A stretch of DNA of 33,805 nt from Alphaproteobacteria bacterium (GCA_018828205.1 JAHJWA010000108.1:1-33805); one strand, 5' to 3'; numbered from the stretch's first letter, positions 15,523 to 25,384 are shown. A program made the numbers and translations. Notes: generated by a model not told the origin, from the letters alone.

Positions 15523-18477
15523 TTGGAAATTTCTCCAAGTCCGTCTGCGCGCGGAACCATGGTCGCAGCCAGCGAAGACCCGCCGACCAGAGATTTCGCG
15601 CGCGGGCCAACAGCGCTATCTTCCGATCAGTCCACAGCGAACGAGGTCTCGGATCCGGCAGTCGGCGAAAGTCAGTTCACTTCGCTCTTGAATATTCTTT
15701 CGGGCACATTCTATCGCTGTGAGGCGAGAGCGCCCTGGCGGATGTCCTATGTGAGCCAAGGGGTCGCGGAACTAACGGGATTGCCCGTGGAAGCATTCGA
15801 GAATCTTGCTTGGCAAGATCTGATGCACCCCGACGACGCATCGTCGGTTCAGGCCGAGATCGACGAAGCGATAATCAACGGTCGGCCCTTTTCCGTGGCC
15901 TATCGGATTTTTCATGATTCAGGCGAACTGCGATGGGTTCGGGAGCGCGGCCGGGCAGTGCGCGAGGCCGGAGGCGATATTCTGTACCTCGAGGGTATGA
16001 TATCGGACGTGACTCAGGAGCAAAACCTGAGGGAAGAATCAGAACAGTCCCAGCTCAGCGTCAAAGCATACGCCAAACAATTATCTGAAGTCCTCGAGAG
16101 TACCTCAGATTGCGTTTTCAGCCTCGACCGGGCCTGGCGCTTTACATATCTCAACGGAAGGACTCTGGGCGAATTTCCTCGGGTCGCTTCTGCCTTGGGG
16201 CACAATATTCTTAGCGTTTTGCCTAGTTTGGAGGATAGCCCGTTCTGGGAGCCATTCCAGCGGACGATGGATACGCGTCAGGCCGCCCACTGCGAGGCAT
16301 TCATGGAGGGCCTCGGTCATTGGTATGAGGCCCATATCTCCCCTTCGGAAGATGGCATCACGGTCTTCTTCCGCAATATCGATGACCGCCGGCTTGCAGA
16401 GGAAGCGGTTCGAGAACGAGAAGCTCGGCACAAAACTACGTTGGACCAGATCCCGCAGATGGTCTGGTGCACACGAGCCGACGGATATCATGACTATTAC
16501 AGCCGTCTTTGGTACGATTTTACCGGCATGCCAGAGGGCTCTACCGATGGGGAGGGCTGGAATGACATATTCCATCCCGACGACCGCGAGCGAGCGTGGG
16601 CGAAATGGCGCAACTCTCTGCAGACGGGCGAGCATTACGAGATCGAGTATCGGTTGCGGCACCGCACCGGGGAGTATCGCTGGGTTCTGGGGCGAGCATG
16701 GCCGGAGCGAGACGCCAAGGGCGAGATAGTTCGCTGGCATGGGACCTGCACCGACATTCACGACAAGATTCTCGCCCAAAATGCGCTGGTCGAAAGCCAG
16801 CGCCTTCAGGAGAGTGTCCTCGAGGCGAGCGCGGATTGCATCAAGATCATTCGGCGCGACGGTACTGTCGAATTTATCAACGGGTCCGGCCTTCTTGCCA
16901 CGGAACTCGGAACGCTTGCATCGTTGATGGGCAAGCCATGGGTCTCGCTCTGGCCCGAGGCGGAGCGGGCCACTGTGCAAAAGGCGCTAGACTGCGCGCT
17001 GTCTGACAATAAGGCGCGATTTAGTGGCTTCTCCCCGACAGGCTCAGGCATCCCGAAATGGTGGGACGTCGTGGTCACCCCCATCAAGGATGACCAGGGC
17101 CAGATCGCGCGCTTGCTGGTCGTATCGCGCGATATCACCGCACAGCGTGAAGCTGCGGACCAGCTGAAGTGGGCAAGCGAGCACGACGACCTTACACGCC
17201 TACCCAATCGCAAGGCCTTTGAGGCGCACCTGGACGCGACCACCAGCCGCGCTCGTTCTGCGGATAGCGCGGTCGCGCTTCTGCTGATCGACCTCGATCA
17301 CTTCAAGCATGTCAATGACACGCTCGGGCATGTAGCCGGAGACCACCTGCTGGGCATTTACGCCCAACGGATACGATCGATGATTGGGCCGAATGATTTC
17401 GTGGCTCGTCTGGGCGGCGACGAATTCGCGGTTGTCCTTGAGCCTATCGACGGGAAGTTCAGTCCGCTCGCAACGGGCAACGCCATCGTCGAATCGCTGA
17501 GCGGCCCGGTCGAGTTCGACGGGCGATTTATCAGCGCAGGCGCGAGCCTTGGCGGCGCGATATTCCCGCGCGATGCCGACACCGCCAGCGACTTGTTCAA
17601 GATTGCCGATATTGCGCTGTATGCCCTCAAGGAAGGGGGACGAGGCGGAATACGGATGTTCCATAGCCACATGCGGGAGGAGGCCCAGCTGGCTGCCTCG
17701 CAACTGAGCCTGGCTCGTGTAGCCGTGACCGCGCAGGCCGTTGAGCCGCATTATCAGCCCAAGGTGGAGTTGGCGACGGGCCGGATTGTCGGGATGGAGG
17801 CACTTCTGAGATGGCGTCATGAAACGCGAGGGTTGCAGACGCCCGACACCGTTTTCGAAGCGTTCAAGGACTACAGACTCGCGGCCAAGATCGGCGATTT
17901 GATGCAACGCAGGGTCTTTCAAGATCTGCGCAACTGGCTTGATCAGGGGCTTTCGGTCGGAACCATATCGATCAACGCAGCCCCTGCAGAATTTCTCCGC
18001 GACGATTTTGCAGAACGCCTCTTCAGCCGGATGGCTGAGCATTCTATCCCGCCGAACCTCATCGAGATCGAGGTGACGGAGCACGTATTCCTCAACCGTG
18101 GCTCCGACATCGTCGGGCGAGCTCTGGAGCTTTTGAACCAGGGAGGAGTCCGGATTGCGCTGGACGATTTCGGGACCGGGCACTCTTCACTGTCTCACCT
18201 GCGAGACTTCCCCGTCGATGTGGTAAAAATCGACAAATCCTTCGTCGATAGGCTTGCTCAAGATCGCGGGGCCCGCGCGATCGTGTCGGCGGTCATGGGC
18301 CTCGCCAGCAACCTCGGTATCGATGTGGTCGCAGAAGGTATCGAGAATGACCTTCAAAGGCGGCTTCTCATCGAAGATGGCGGCCGCCTCGGGCAAGGAT
18401 ATCTTTTCGGCAGGCCCATCGCCGCTGATGCGGTCCCGGCCCACGTAGGATTATCGAATCCCCGACTTGTTGCATAG
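15523..18477 (+). CDS. Multi-PAS GGDEF-EAL c-di-GMP synthase/phosphodiesterase
   Basis: A cytosolic 984-residue sensor with about four PAS/PAC units: 50-170, 185-290, 300-415 (HPDDRERAWAKW and YRWVLGRAWPERDAKG) and 420-545. Then come GGDEF at about 555-720 and EAL at about 735-975. The cyclase motif GGDEF is intact (631-635) but the I-site is absent (GPND replaces RxxD). The EAL domain has Glu759 (MEALLRWRH), EVTEHVF, DDFGTG, VVKIDKSF and VAEGIE, so both activities look competent. The start is a TTG supported by GAAAGGG about six nt upstream; the first ATG is twelve codons later (15559) with a poorer site. It closely resembles the protein encoded at 29928-32768 on the other strand, and its DNA appears less GC-rich than that paralogue. 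Confidence 0.93.
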   Translation: MEISPSPSARGTMVAASEDPPTRDFARGPTALSSDQSTANEVSDPAVGESQFTSLLNILSGTFYRCEARAPWRMSYVSQGVAELTGLPVEAFENLAWQDLMHPDDASSVQAEIDEAIINGRPFSVAYRIFHDSGELRWVRERGRAVREAGGDILYLEGMISDVTQEQNLREESEQSQLSVKAYAKQLSEVLESTSDCVFSLDRAWRFTYLNGRTLGEFPRVASALGHNILSVLPSLEDSPFWEPFQRTMDTRQAAHCEAFMEGLGHWYEAHISPSEDGITVFFRNIDDRRLAEEAVREREARHKTTLDQIPQMVWCTRADGYHDYYSRLWYDFTGMPEGSTDGEGWNDIFHPDDRERAWAKWRNSLQTGEHYEIEYRLRHRTGEYRWVLGRAWPERDAKGEIVRWHGTCTDIHDKILAQNALVESQRLQESVLEASADCIKIIRRDGTVEFINGSGLLATELGTLASLMGKPWVSLWPEAERATVQKALDCALSDNKARFSGFSPTGSGIPKWWDVVVTPIKDDQGQIARLLVVSRDITAQREAADQLKWASEHDDLTRLPNRKAFEAHLDATTSRARSADSAVALLLIDLDHFKHVNDTLGHVAGDHLLGIYAQRIRSMIGPNDFVARLGGDEFAVVLEPIDGKFSPLATGNAIVESLSGPVEFDGRFISAGASLGGAIFPRDADTASDLFKIADIALYALKEGGRGGIRMFHSHMREEAQLAASQLSLARVAVTAQAVEPHYQPKVELATGRIVGMEALLRWRHETRGLQTPDTVFEAFKDYRLAAKIGDLMQRRVFQDLRNWLDQGLSVGTISINAAPAEFLRDDFAERLFSRMAEHSIPPNLIEIEVTEHVFLNRGSDIVGRALELLNQGGVRIALDDFGTGHSSLSHLRDFPVDVVKIDKSFVDRLAQDRGARAIVSAVMGLASNLGIDVVAEGIENDLQRRLLIEDGGRLGQGYLFGRPIAADAVPAHVGLSNPRLVA

Positions 18478-18534
18478 AATCGGCTGGGGGGTGGCTCGCA
18501 ATCCAACCAAAGCCTATCCACCCAGGCTCCAGCG

Positions 18535-18840
18535 TCAGCCCAACCGATTGGGTGTCGGGTCACCTCTTTCGGCAATCAGTTGTTGGCGCGCTTCGCCGAG
18601 ACACCGACCGTAGACGCTGGCGACCGCATCTCTTGGCTGCGAAGTTTGTTCGGCGACGAGATCGAGCAGGTCCTCGTCGTCCCGCAAAGCAATCTCGCCC
18701 ACCACCCAAGTCTCATTGAGCCCAAGGTTTCGAGCGAGAAGCCGCGTGGCGCGGACGCGCTGCCGGAACGCGAAATCCATGAGCCTTCCGGACTCGAACT
18801 CCTCCTTCTTGCGCATCGCCTTGCCTAGATCCCATACCAT
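18535..18840 (-). CDS. Small hypothetical protein
   Basis: A 101-residue frame from an ATG at 18840. The translation is charged, helical in appearance and free of obvious out-of-frame bias (FAFRQRVRATRLLARNLGL, then LRDDEDLLDLVAEQTSQPRDAV). It has no membrane segment, signal peptide or Cys motif. A second ATG at 18816 is an alternative start. It converges with the GGDEF-EAL gene (57 bp between stops). I do not recognise the family. Confidence 0.5.
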   Translation of the reverse strand: MVWDLGKAMRKKEEFESGRLMDFAFRQRVRATRLLARNLGLNETWVVGEIALRDDEDLLDLVAEQTSQPRDAVASVYGRCLGEARQQLIAERGDPTPNRLG

Positions 18841-19264
18841 GACGGCAAGATGGTAAAAATGCGACTTGGGCTCAAGCGGGCGCTCACTCCCCAGCCATCC
18901 GACAAACCAGAAACCGCGTCCGCTTTTGCAAGCCGCGCAAAGAGGATGTCCGAGATTGAGGGCGCGTTGCAGACCGCCGGCAACCGGGCCGGTAGGCGGA
19001 ATGGCGGGTTCGCAGTCGGCAGAACGGCAATCCGGCCGCTGGGTTGCCCGACATTGTGTTTGGATCTGGTTGATTGGCGACCAGATCGAATGCTCGATTG
19101 ATCGCGCCGGTACCGGCGTGCCGAGCAGCCCTCAATGGCCGGAGCAAAGCTTCGCTCCGGCCACGAAGGACGCGTCAACCGGTCCCAATTCAGCCGGTCC
19201 CGATTCAGCCGGTCCCGATTCAGCCGGTCCCGATTCAGCCGGTCCCGATTCAGCCGGTCCCGAT
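18841..19264. other. Intergenic region downstream of the autotransporter
   Basis: About 420 bp with no supportable gene. It contains the KpnI-type palindrome CGCCGGTACCGGCG near 19106-19119, a 9-bp-stem hairpin (19137-19162) and most of a 15-bp tandem array (19181-19270). The upstream signals of the small minus-strand gene should also lie here. Confidence 0.5.
19137..19162 (-). terminator. Perfect hairpin downstream of the autotransporter gene
   Basis: GGCCGGAGC (19137-19145) and GCTCCGGCC (19154-19162) form a perfect 9-bp stem with an 8-nt loop about 100 bp past the autotransporter stop. A T-run is missing on both strands, so termination is likely but not certain. Confidence 0.5.
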
Positions 19265-19270
19265 TCAGAA
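19181..19270. repeat. Six tandem 15-bp repeats overlapping the autotransporter stop
   Basis: The unit GGTCCCGATTCAGCC occurs six times head to tail with only an A for G in the first copy and AA for CC at the end of the last. The last copy covers the autotransporter stop codon (19265-19267). Read on the minus strand each unit contains TGA in the gene's frame, so the stop is followed by further in-frame stops every five codons. There are no spacers, so this is not CRISPR. Confidence 0.95.
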
Positions 19271-22200
19271 GGTGAGCCGGGCAGTGACGCGGGCACCGTG
19301 AGTGGTGCGGTTACCGGCCACTATCCCGGTGTAGCCGACGCCGATGCCGAATGCTCCCGCCGTATATTCGAAACCGGCTTCGACTTCTGCCGAGTCTTTC
19401 GGGATCGACAGGCCGAGCACACGGAACGCAGGGCCGCCAGCCGTCAGGCTGGAAGCCGCCACCGCCTGACGGTCGCCAAACGCGCGGTTCCAGGCCAGGG
19501 AGGCGTAGGGTTTGAACCCAGCGCCCGGGGAGCCGAACTCCGCCCTTGCACCAAGGCTGAGGAACGTGGTCTCCAGCTCCGCGCCGGCCACGGTGAGCGC
19601 CGCAGCGCCGCCTTGCTCGGCGAAAGTCTCGCCATCGGTGCTGACATGCGCCAACCGGGCGAAGGGAGCGATTGCGGTGGTGCCGACCAAAGCTTCGTAG
19701 CCGATTTCGCCGAAGACCTGGAAGGTATCGGCATCGCTGCGCGAGGTCAGGACTTGAGCAAGCGGTGCAGCGATACTGCGCGCGGTTGCCAGATCGTGCC
19801 AGGCGTAGCTGAGTCCCGCCGAGGCACGAATCCCACCCGTTGGGCTGATGCTGCCATGCAAGGAGAGATACTTGCTCGAAACATCGGCCGAGTCAGCGCG
19901 CTGGTCGAGCGCAAAGTCCGAACCTCCGAGGCCGCCCGAAAGCGCGACACCAAAGCCCTCGCCACCGAACCCGAGCCCCGCCACAAAGCCCTTGTGATCG
20001 GTGTCCATCCCGAAATTGGCCGCAGAGCCATCGAAATCGCCCCAGCCGCCAAAGACCGAGCCCCAGACGAAGGGACCAGACTGCCGCGGAGCCGGCATGC
20101 CTAGCAGGGCATTGCGAAGATGACGGCTGTCGTCGGTCAGACCGGTGACCGTGCTGGCGTGGATTTCACCAGAAAGGTCTCCAAAGGTCGCCTGCGCAGA
20201 GGCTGCATTCTGAACCAGCACCGCCTCGAACAACGGATTGTCGATGCCCAACGACTGGACCGCGCCCGCAACGCCCGACTGGTTGAAATTGGCTGCAACA
20301 TCGGCAAAATCGATATCGTTGCGGTAGAGCGAGAGTGTGACCGCATTGGCGCTGTAGCGCAGCAGCGGATCGAGGAAGGCGTGGTCGGTGGTCACGGAGC
20401 CGAAGGTTCCGGTGACGCCCTGCGCACCGGTAAGGATCGTGTAATCGGTTCGCGGTGCGTAATCGCCGCTCTCGGCCAGCACCGCCACCTGCGCCGTGTT
20501 GGCGATGGTCACAGCGCCCGTCGCATCGACCCGGTCGGCCTGCCCGGCGGCATTGACCTCGACCTCGTAGATCGAGCCCGCGGCGAAGCCTATAGCGCCG
20601 TTAACCGTCAGCTGGCCGATCGAGTTTCCGGGAGCGATTGTCCCGCCGCTGCCGACGCTTGTGTTTCCGACGGTTCCATCGCCGCCCAGGGTACCGCCCG
20701 CATTGACCGTAACCGGAGAGACGATCGAACCATTGACTGCGAGTGTTCCGCCGTTGACCGCCGTGGGGCCTGTGTAGGTGCTGTCACCGGTAAGATTGAG
20801 AATGCCGGTGCCGTCCTTGGCGATGCCGCCGATTCCCGAAATGATACCGGCAAACGAGGTGTCACTTTCCTGCTCGATTGTAAGCGTTTGCTCGCCCAGT
20901 TCGACCTCCGACTCGTCTTCGCCCGAGAGCGCCGCGATCGTTTGATCGCTTCCGCTCACGTCGAGTGTTCCGCCCGAACCGAGATTGAATTCGGTGGTGG
21001 GATCGATCGTGCCGCCGATGCGGATCGAGCCACCGAGGATGTTGGTGGTGCCCTCGAAGGCGTAGTCGCCCATGAAGGTGAGCACGCTGGCGCCCATCTT
21101 GTCGAGCACTCCCGATCCCGAGAAGGCGCCGAGGAATTCGTAATCGTCTGAGCGGTTGAAGACAAACCGCCCCTCGTTGACGAGATTGCCGCTGAAATTG
21201 CCTTCGGTTCCACCAGCTCCAAGTTGGAAGAATCCATCGCCCTGCGTGGTCACGTCTCCTGCGAGCGTGCCGGTAAGGATGAGCCCGCCGTTGGCGATCG
21301 TGGTGCCGCCGGTATAGGCGAGCGTGTCGGTATCGACGGTGAAAACCGCCTCGCCGACCAGTTGCAGGCTGCCGTCACCGGCGATCGCGAGGTCGTCGAG
21401 ACCCGATACGATGTCGTCTTCGCTGAAATCGAGGATCAGTGCCCCGTCCAGCGCCACGACGCCCGTCAGGATCGGCGAGGAGATCTCGTCGGCAAGGAGC
21501 GTCTCGTTCACCCGCAGCGTGGCACCCTGGGCGATCGACACCGCATCGAACGCTCCGACGAAGCCAGCGGTGTTCCAGTAGCCCGAGGCCACTGCGAGGC
21601 TCTCGAAATTGGCGGCTGCACCGAGAACCTGCGCATCGGTCAATTCGAGCACCGAACCTTCGAGCCTCAGGCTATCGCTCCCCAGGTCCGCGTCGAGTCG
21701 GCCAAGGATGTCACTGCCGGTGCGCAGAACCACGGTATCGTCGAACGTCGACAGAACCGCGCCGCCCAGCAGCGAGCCCGAATTCACCAGCGCGATCGAC
21801 CCGGTAAATTCGCTCGCGCTGATGGCAAGGCCCGCGCCGCCATCGATCGTGCCCGTGTTTTCGATCAGCGTGGCGCCGCGGATGTCCAAGACGACCCCGC
21901 TCGTTGCACCGACGATGGTGCCAGCATTGGCCAATATCGCTTCGTCTAGGCTCCCGGCGAAGGCGACACCGAAGTCGCCTTCGCCCTGGATGGTGCCGCT
22001 GTTGAGCAATTCGGCGCTCTGTCCTTGCGCGTCGCCCTGCGACTGGATCTGCGCACCTCTCAGCCCACCGGCCAGCAAACCGGCATTCGCGATCGCGCCA
22101 CCACCGGACAGGATGACGCCGAAGCGCTCGCCTGCGATGATCCCGCCGACGTCATTCGCGACGGTCGCATCGTAGTCCTCTCCGGTCTGGTCATCGAAGC

Positions 22201-25117
22201 GGAACATCGAGACACCGTCGGCGCCAGTCGCGCCGTTGCCGGAGATCGTGCCGCTGTTCGCAACCGCGCCCCCGCCGATCAGCCGGACACCGTCGTTGCT
22301 CTCGCCGCTGATGGTTCCGGAGTTTACGACCGTGGTCCCGGTGGCGAGCCCGACCAGCACGCCCGTCGCTTCATCGAACAGATAAGCGGTAGTGATACCA
22401 GCTCCGGCCCCCGAGATCGTTCCGCTGTTGGCGACGCTGGAGGACGCCGTAGCGATCGTGACACCCGCGTCGGGCGGAAAATCCAACCCGTCATACGTGC
22501 CTTCGCCACGGATCGTGCCGGCGTTCTCGATCGTCATCGTCCCGATCGATCCGCCGTAGATGCCCGAAGTCGCACCGGTGATCGAGCCGCCGGCCAGGTT
22601 CTGGATCAGCAGCTCACCATCCGAGCCGTACCAGACGCCCGCAAGGGCCTCTCCGTCGATCGCCCCGCTGTTGACCAGCGTCGAGTCACCGCGGATCGCC
22701 ATGACGACGCCTTCCCCGGCGCCAGCAATGGTGCCCGCATTGTCCAACAGCGCCGCGTCCAGATCCCCGGCGAAGGTCAGACCGCTGTCGGCATGCCCTA
22801 CAATTGTCCCGTCGTTGACAAGCGTCGCCACCTGCCCGGCGTTTGGACCTTGCGACTGAAGCTGAACCCCGCCCAGTCCGCCCGAGATCACACCCGCGTT
22901 ATCGACATTCGCTCCCCCCGAAAGGATGACGCCGAAACGCTCGCCAACGATCGTTCCTTCGGCTTCATTGGCCACGACGGCAGCGTAGTTGTCGCTATCC
23001 TGGTCGTCGAAGCGGAACATGGAAATGCCGTCTGCCAGGAACGAGCCGGCTCCGGAGATCGAACCGCTGTTGGCAACCGACCCGCCGCCGATCAACCTAA
23101 CGCCGTCGTTGGCCTCGCCGCTGATGATCCCCGAGTTGGCGATGATCGTTCCAGTGGCGAGTCCGACCAGCACGGCGGCTTCGCTGTCGTAGACATAGGC
23201 CGTGGTTACTCCGGCGCCCGCGCCCGAAATGGTGCCGGTGTTTGCCACGCTCGAACCGGCAGTCGCGATGGTGACGCCCGCATCGGGCGGGAAGTCCAGC
23301 CCGTCGTATGTGCCGTTGCCGCGGATCGTGCCCGCGTTTTCGATGGTCATCGAACCGCTCGAGCCGCCGTAGATGCCGGAAGTCGCTCCTTCGATTGCGC
23401 CCCCTTCGAGGTTCTGGATCAGCAGAGCGGCGGTCGAGCCTTGCGAAACGCCCACCGAGTTCGCGCTGGAGATGACGCCGCTGTTGATCAGCGTCGCCTC
23501 GCCCAGATCGCTGCCGAAGCCCACGCCCTGCCCCTGGTTGTCCGCGGGGCCGAGATCGCGGATAGTCCCGCTGTTGATCACGGTCGCGACGAGACCGGCC
23601 CGGTCTTCCTCCTCCGCGCTGTTGAGCGCGATTCCCTGTACGAACACCGCTCCGGCATTGCCGGAGATGTCGCCCGCATTGTCAACCGTACCGCCTCCCG
23701 ACAGTATCACGCCGAAACGGTCGCCATAGATGGTGCCGCCGTCCTGGTTGGAGACAGAGGCGAAGAAACCTTCGTTGGACTGGACCGGGCCGGGGAACAT
23801 CGAAATTCCATCGGTCTGGAAGCCGATTTCCCCGCGGATCGTGCCGCTGTTGTCAACGGAGCCGCCGCCCTCGAGCCGGATTGCGTCGTTGTTGCGTCCG
23901 ACGATCACGCCCGAATTGCTGATCTGCGCCCCGGCTGCGAGCGCTTCATACTCCTGCGTCTGCGGGTTCAGTGTCAGTTGAGTGTTGATCCCGTAATTAC
24001 CGCCATCGATGGTGCCCGCATTGTTGACGATGGCCTCTGCCGAAGCGATTTCGACCGCATTCCGAGGGCTCGAGATGGTCGCGCCTTCTTCGTTGGTCAA
24101 AACCAGCACGCCCGATGCGGACCGGATAGCATAGGCTGCCCCCTGGATGGTGCCGCCATCCGAATTGTTGATCGTTAGGGTGCCGCCGCCGGTCAGCCCG
24201 TTGAAGACGCCGGCACCCTGGCCGCCGATGAGCCCGTCGTTGTTGAAGACGGCTGCCTCCAGGTTTCCGCCCGCCAGCATTCCGATCGAACCGGTGACCG
24301 TACCGCTGTTGTTCACGGTCGCGATGCGGCCCGACTGGTCATTCGTCGCCGAGACGATCACGCCGAAGGGTGCCGTGCCCGGCGCTGCCTGCTGATTGAG
24401 AGAGCGAATGGTGCCCGCATTGTCGATCGTGCCGCCGCCGCTCAGCAGTGCGCCGTAGACCCCGCCTTCGATCAGCCCGCCTGCGAGATTGGTAATCGAT
24501 CCAATCCCGCCGTCCGCCGGTTCCTGATCGGGGAATGCGGCTATGACCACGCCGGTCGAATTGTCGAGAATGGTGCCGCTGGCGTCGAGCCCCTCGCCGC
24601 GGATGTAGCCGCTGTTGGTGACCGATCCGCCCCCGACCAGCGCGACGCCGTGGCCGCCCTCGCCGATGATCGCGCCCGTCGCTGTGTTGACGACCGTGGT
24701 GGAGGTCGCGAGCGCCTCGGGCGGGAGCGGCTGGCCGTTGGCGTCTTCACCGTAGAATGCGCTGGTGGTGATTCCGTGCGCTGCGCCGGTAATCCGGCCA
24801 CCGTTGACGACCACCGAGTCCGGCTGCGCGATCACGACCCCGCCATCGGCGCGCCGATCGGTATCGCCCGGGTCGGTACCGTTGCCGCGTACGGTGCCGC
24901 CTTCTTCCACCGACAGATCGATAGCCCCGTTGTCGGCATAGACCCCGATCACCTCGCCTTCGACGACTTCCCCCTCTTCAACGACGATCTGGAGGAGAAC
25001 CGGCTCATCGTTGTGAATGCCGAATGCCTGCGCGAGAACGGGCGAGCTACCGGTGAACGCAGTCAGGCCGATGGCGGCACTGCCGACGAGCAAACGCGAC
25101 TTGGAAAGACGTACCAT
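19265..25117 (-). CDS. Giant autotransporter (type Va) with repetitive beta-helix passenger
   Basis: A 1950-residue surface protein. The signal peptide (MVRLSKSRLLVGSAAIGLTA...VLAQA) is cleaved near residue 31. The passenger to about 1250 is built of short N-x-GTI-x-G strands in four large similar modules. A later section (about 1290-1620) contains autotransporter-associated strand repeats (TNILGGSIRIGG; STYTGPTAVNGGTLAVNG; GTIAPGNSIGQLTVNG). The C-terminal 260 residues form the autotransporter barrel, from FVWGSVFGGWGDFDG to the terminal beta-signal VTARLTF. Glycine, Asn, Ser and Thr dominate and Cys is absent, as usual for secreted beta-helices. The start ATG at 25117 has AGGGG nine nt upstream. 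The gene is divergent from a LuxR-type regulator. Adhesion or biofilm function is likely from the class; no enzyme motif is seen in the passenger. Confidence 0.95.
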   Translation of the reverse strand: MVRLSKSRLLVGSAAIGLTAFTGSSPVLAQAFGIHNDEPVLLQIVVEEGEVVEGEVIGVYADNGAIDLSVEEGGTVRGNGTDPGDTDRRADGGVVIAQPDSVVVNGGRITGAAHGITTSAFYGEDANGQPLPPEALATSTTVVNTATGAIIGEGGHGVALVGGGSVTNSGYIRGEGLDASGTILDNSTGVVIAAFPDQEPADGGIGSITNLAGGLIEGGVYGALLSGGGTIDNAGTIRSLNQQAAPGTAPFGVIVSATNDQSGRIATVNNSGTVTGSIGMLAGGNLEAAVFNNDGLIGGQGAGVFNGLTGGGTLTINNSDGGTIQGAAYAIRSASGVLVLTNEEGATISSPRNAVEIASAEAIVNNAGTIDGGNYGINTQLTLNPQTQEYEALAAGAQISNSGVIVGRNNDAIRLEGGGSVDNSGTIRGEIGFQTDGISMFPGPVQSNEGFFASVSNQDGGTIYGDRFGVILSGGGTVDNAGDISGNAGAVFVQGIALNSAEEEDRAGLVATVINSGTIRDLGPADNQGQGVGFGSDLGEATLINSGVISSANSVGVSQGSTAALLIQNLEGGAIEGATSGIYGGSSGSMTIENAGTIRGNGTYDGLDFPPDAGVTIATAGSSVANTGTISGAGAGVTTAYVYDSEAAVLVGLATGTIIANSGIISGEANDGVRLIGGGSVANSGSISGAGSFLADGISMFRFDDQDSDNYAAVVANEAEGTIVGERFGVILSGGANVDNAGVISGGLGGVQLQSQGPNAGQVATLVNDGTIVGHADSGLTFAGDLDAALLDNAGTIAGAGEGVVMAIRGDSTLVNSGAIDGEALAGVWYGSDGELLIQNLAGGSITGATSGIYGGSIGTMTIENAGTIRGEGTYDGLDFPPDAGVTIATASSSVANSGTISGAGAGITTAYLFDEATGVLVGLATGTTVVNSGTISGESNDGVRLIGGGAVANSGTISGNGATGADGVSMFRFDDQTGEDYDATVANDVGGIIAGERFGVILSGGGAIANAGLLAGGLRGAQIQSQGDAQGQSAELLNSGTIQGEGDFGVAFAGSLDEAILANAGTIVGATSGVVLDIRGATLIENTGTIDGGAGLAISASEFTGSIALVNSGSLLGGAVLSTFDDTVVLRTGSDILGRLDADLGSDSLRLEGSVLELTDAQVLGAAANFESLAVASGYWNTAGFVGAFDAVSIAQGATLRVNETLLADEISSPILTGVVALDGALILDFSEDDIVSGLDDLAIAGDGSLQLVGEAVFTVDTDTLAYTGGTTIANGGLILTGTLAGDVTTQGDGFFQLGAGGTEGNFSGNLVNEGRFVFNRSDDYEFLGAFSGSGVLDKMGASVLTFMGDYAFEGTTNILGGSIRIGGTIDPTTEFNLGSGGTLDVSGSDQTIAALSGEDESEVELGEQTLTIEQESDTSFAGIISGIGGIAKDGTGILNLTGDSTYTGPTAVNGGTLAVNGSIVSPVTVNAGGTLGGDGTVGNTSVGSGGTIAPGNSIGQLTVNGAIGFAAGSIYEVEVNAAGQADRVDATGAVTIANTAQVAVLAESGDYAPRTDYTILTGAQGVTGTFGSVTTDHAFLDPLLRYSANAVTLSLYRNDIDFADVAANFNQSGVAGAVQSLGIDNPLFEAVLVQNAASAQATFGDLSGEIHASTVTGLTDDSRHLRNALLGMPAPRQSGPFVWGSVFGGWGDFDGSAANFGMDTDHKGFVAGLGFGGEGFGVALSGGLGGSDFALDQRADSADVSSKYLSLHGSISPTGGIRASAGLSYAWHDLATARSIAAPLAQVLTSRSDADTFQVFGEIGYEALVGTTAIAPFARLAHVSTDGETFAEQGGAAALTVAGAELETTFLSLGARAEFGSPGAGFKPYASLAWNRAFGDRQAVAASSLTAGGPAFRVLGLSIPKDSAEVEAGFEYTAGAFGIGVGYTGIVAGNRTTHGARVTARLTF
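21970..24900 (-). repeat. Four diverged tandem modules in the autotransporter passenger
   Basis: The same signature (translating as ERFGVILSGGG or close variants) recurs at about 22118, 22931, 23711 and 24452, giving periods of 813, 780 and 741 bp, all multiples of three (271, 260 and 247 residues). The two C-terminal-most copies are the most alike; for instance, TYDGLDFPPDAGVTIATA appears in both. This points to stepwise in-frame duplication. Outer limits are approximate. Confidence 0.85.
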
Positions 25118-25384
25118 TGAATGAAACCCCTGGACTTTGAACGAACGGATAGGGGTTGCCGGATTGGCTGCGGCCCGTCGTCTCCCAAACGATATACTTG
25201 AGAGTTTTCAAAAACGGCGGTGCGAGGATCACAGCATGACAGTTGCAAAGCGAACGGACGGCGACGGGCGCAGGAGCGGTCTTGAAACGACCGGCTCGCT
25301 ACAGCGCCGGGCCCGCTCAACCGGCCATTTTTTCTGGACATCCATGATGATGGAACGAAGATAGCAACAGAATCAGGTTGATGG
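25118..25384. promoter_or_regulatory. Shared divergent promoter region, autotransporter/LuxR regulator
   Basis: The 267 bp between the two divergent starts must carry both promoters. The stretch 25325-25380 is relatively AT-rich. I saw no convincing dyad to name as the LuxR-type operator. Confidence 0.45.

Noticed and set aside
19181..19270. CRISPR-like repeats
   Set aside because: Units are 15 bp, directly adjacent, without spacers or cas genes.
18866..20104. Plus-strand frame with SAGPD repeats
   Set aside because: The repeats come from reading the 15-bp array on the other strand and the rest is antisense to the autotransporter barrel.
22025..24178. 717-codon plus-strand frame
   Set aside because: Antisense to the autotransporter passenger; its repetitiveness mirrors the passenger modules.
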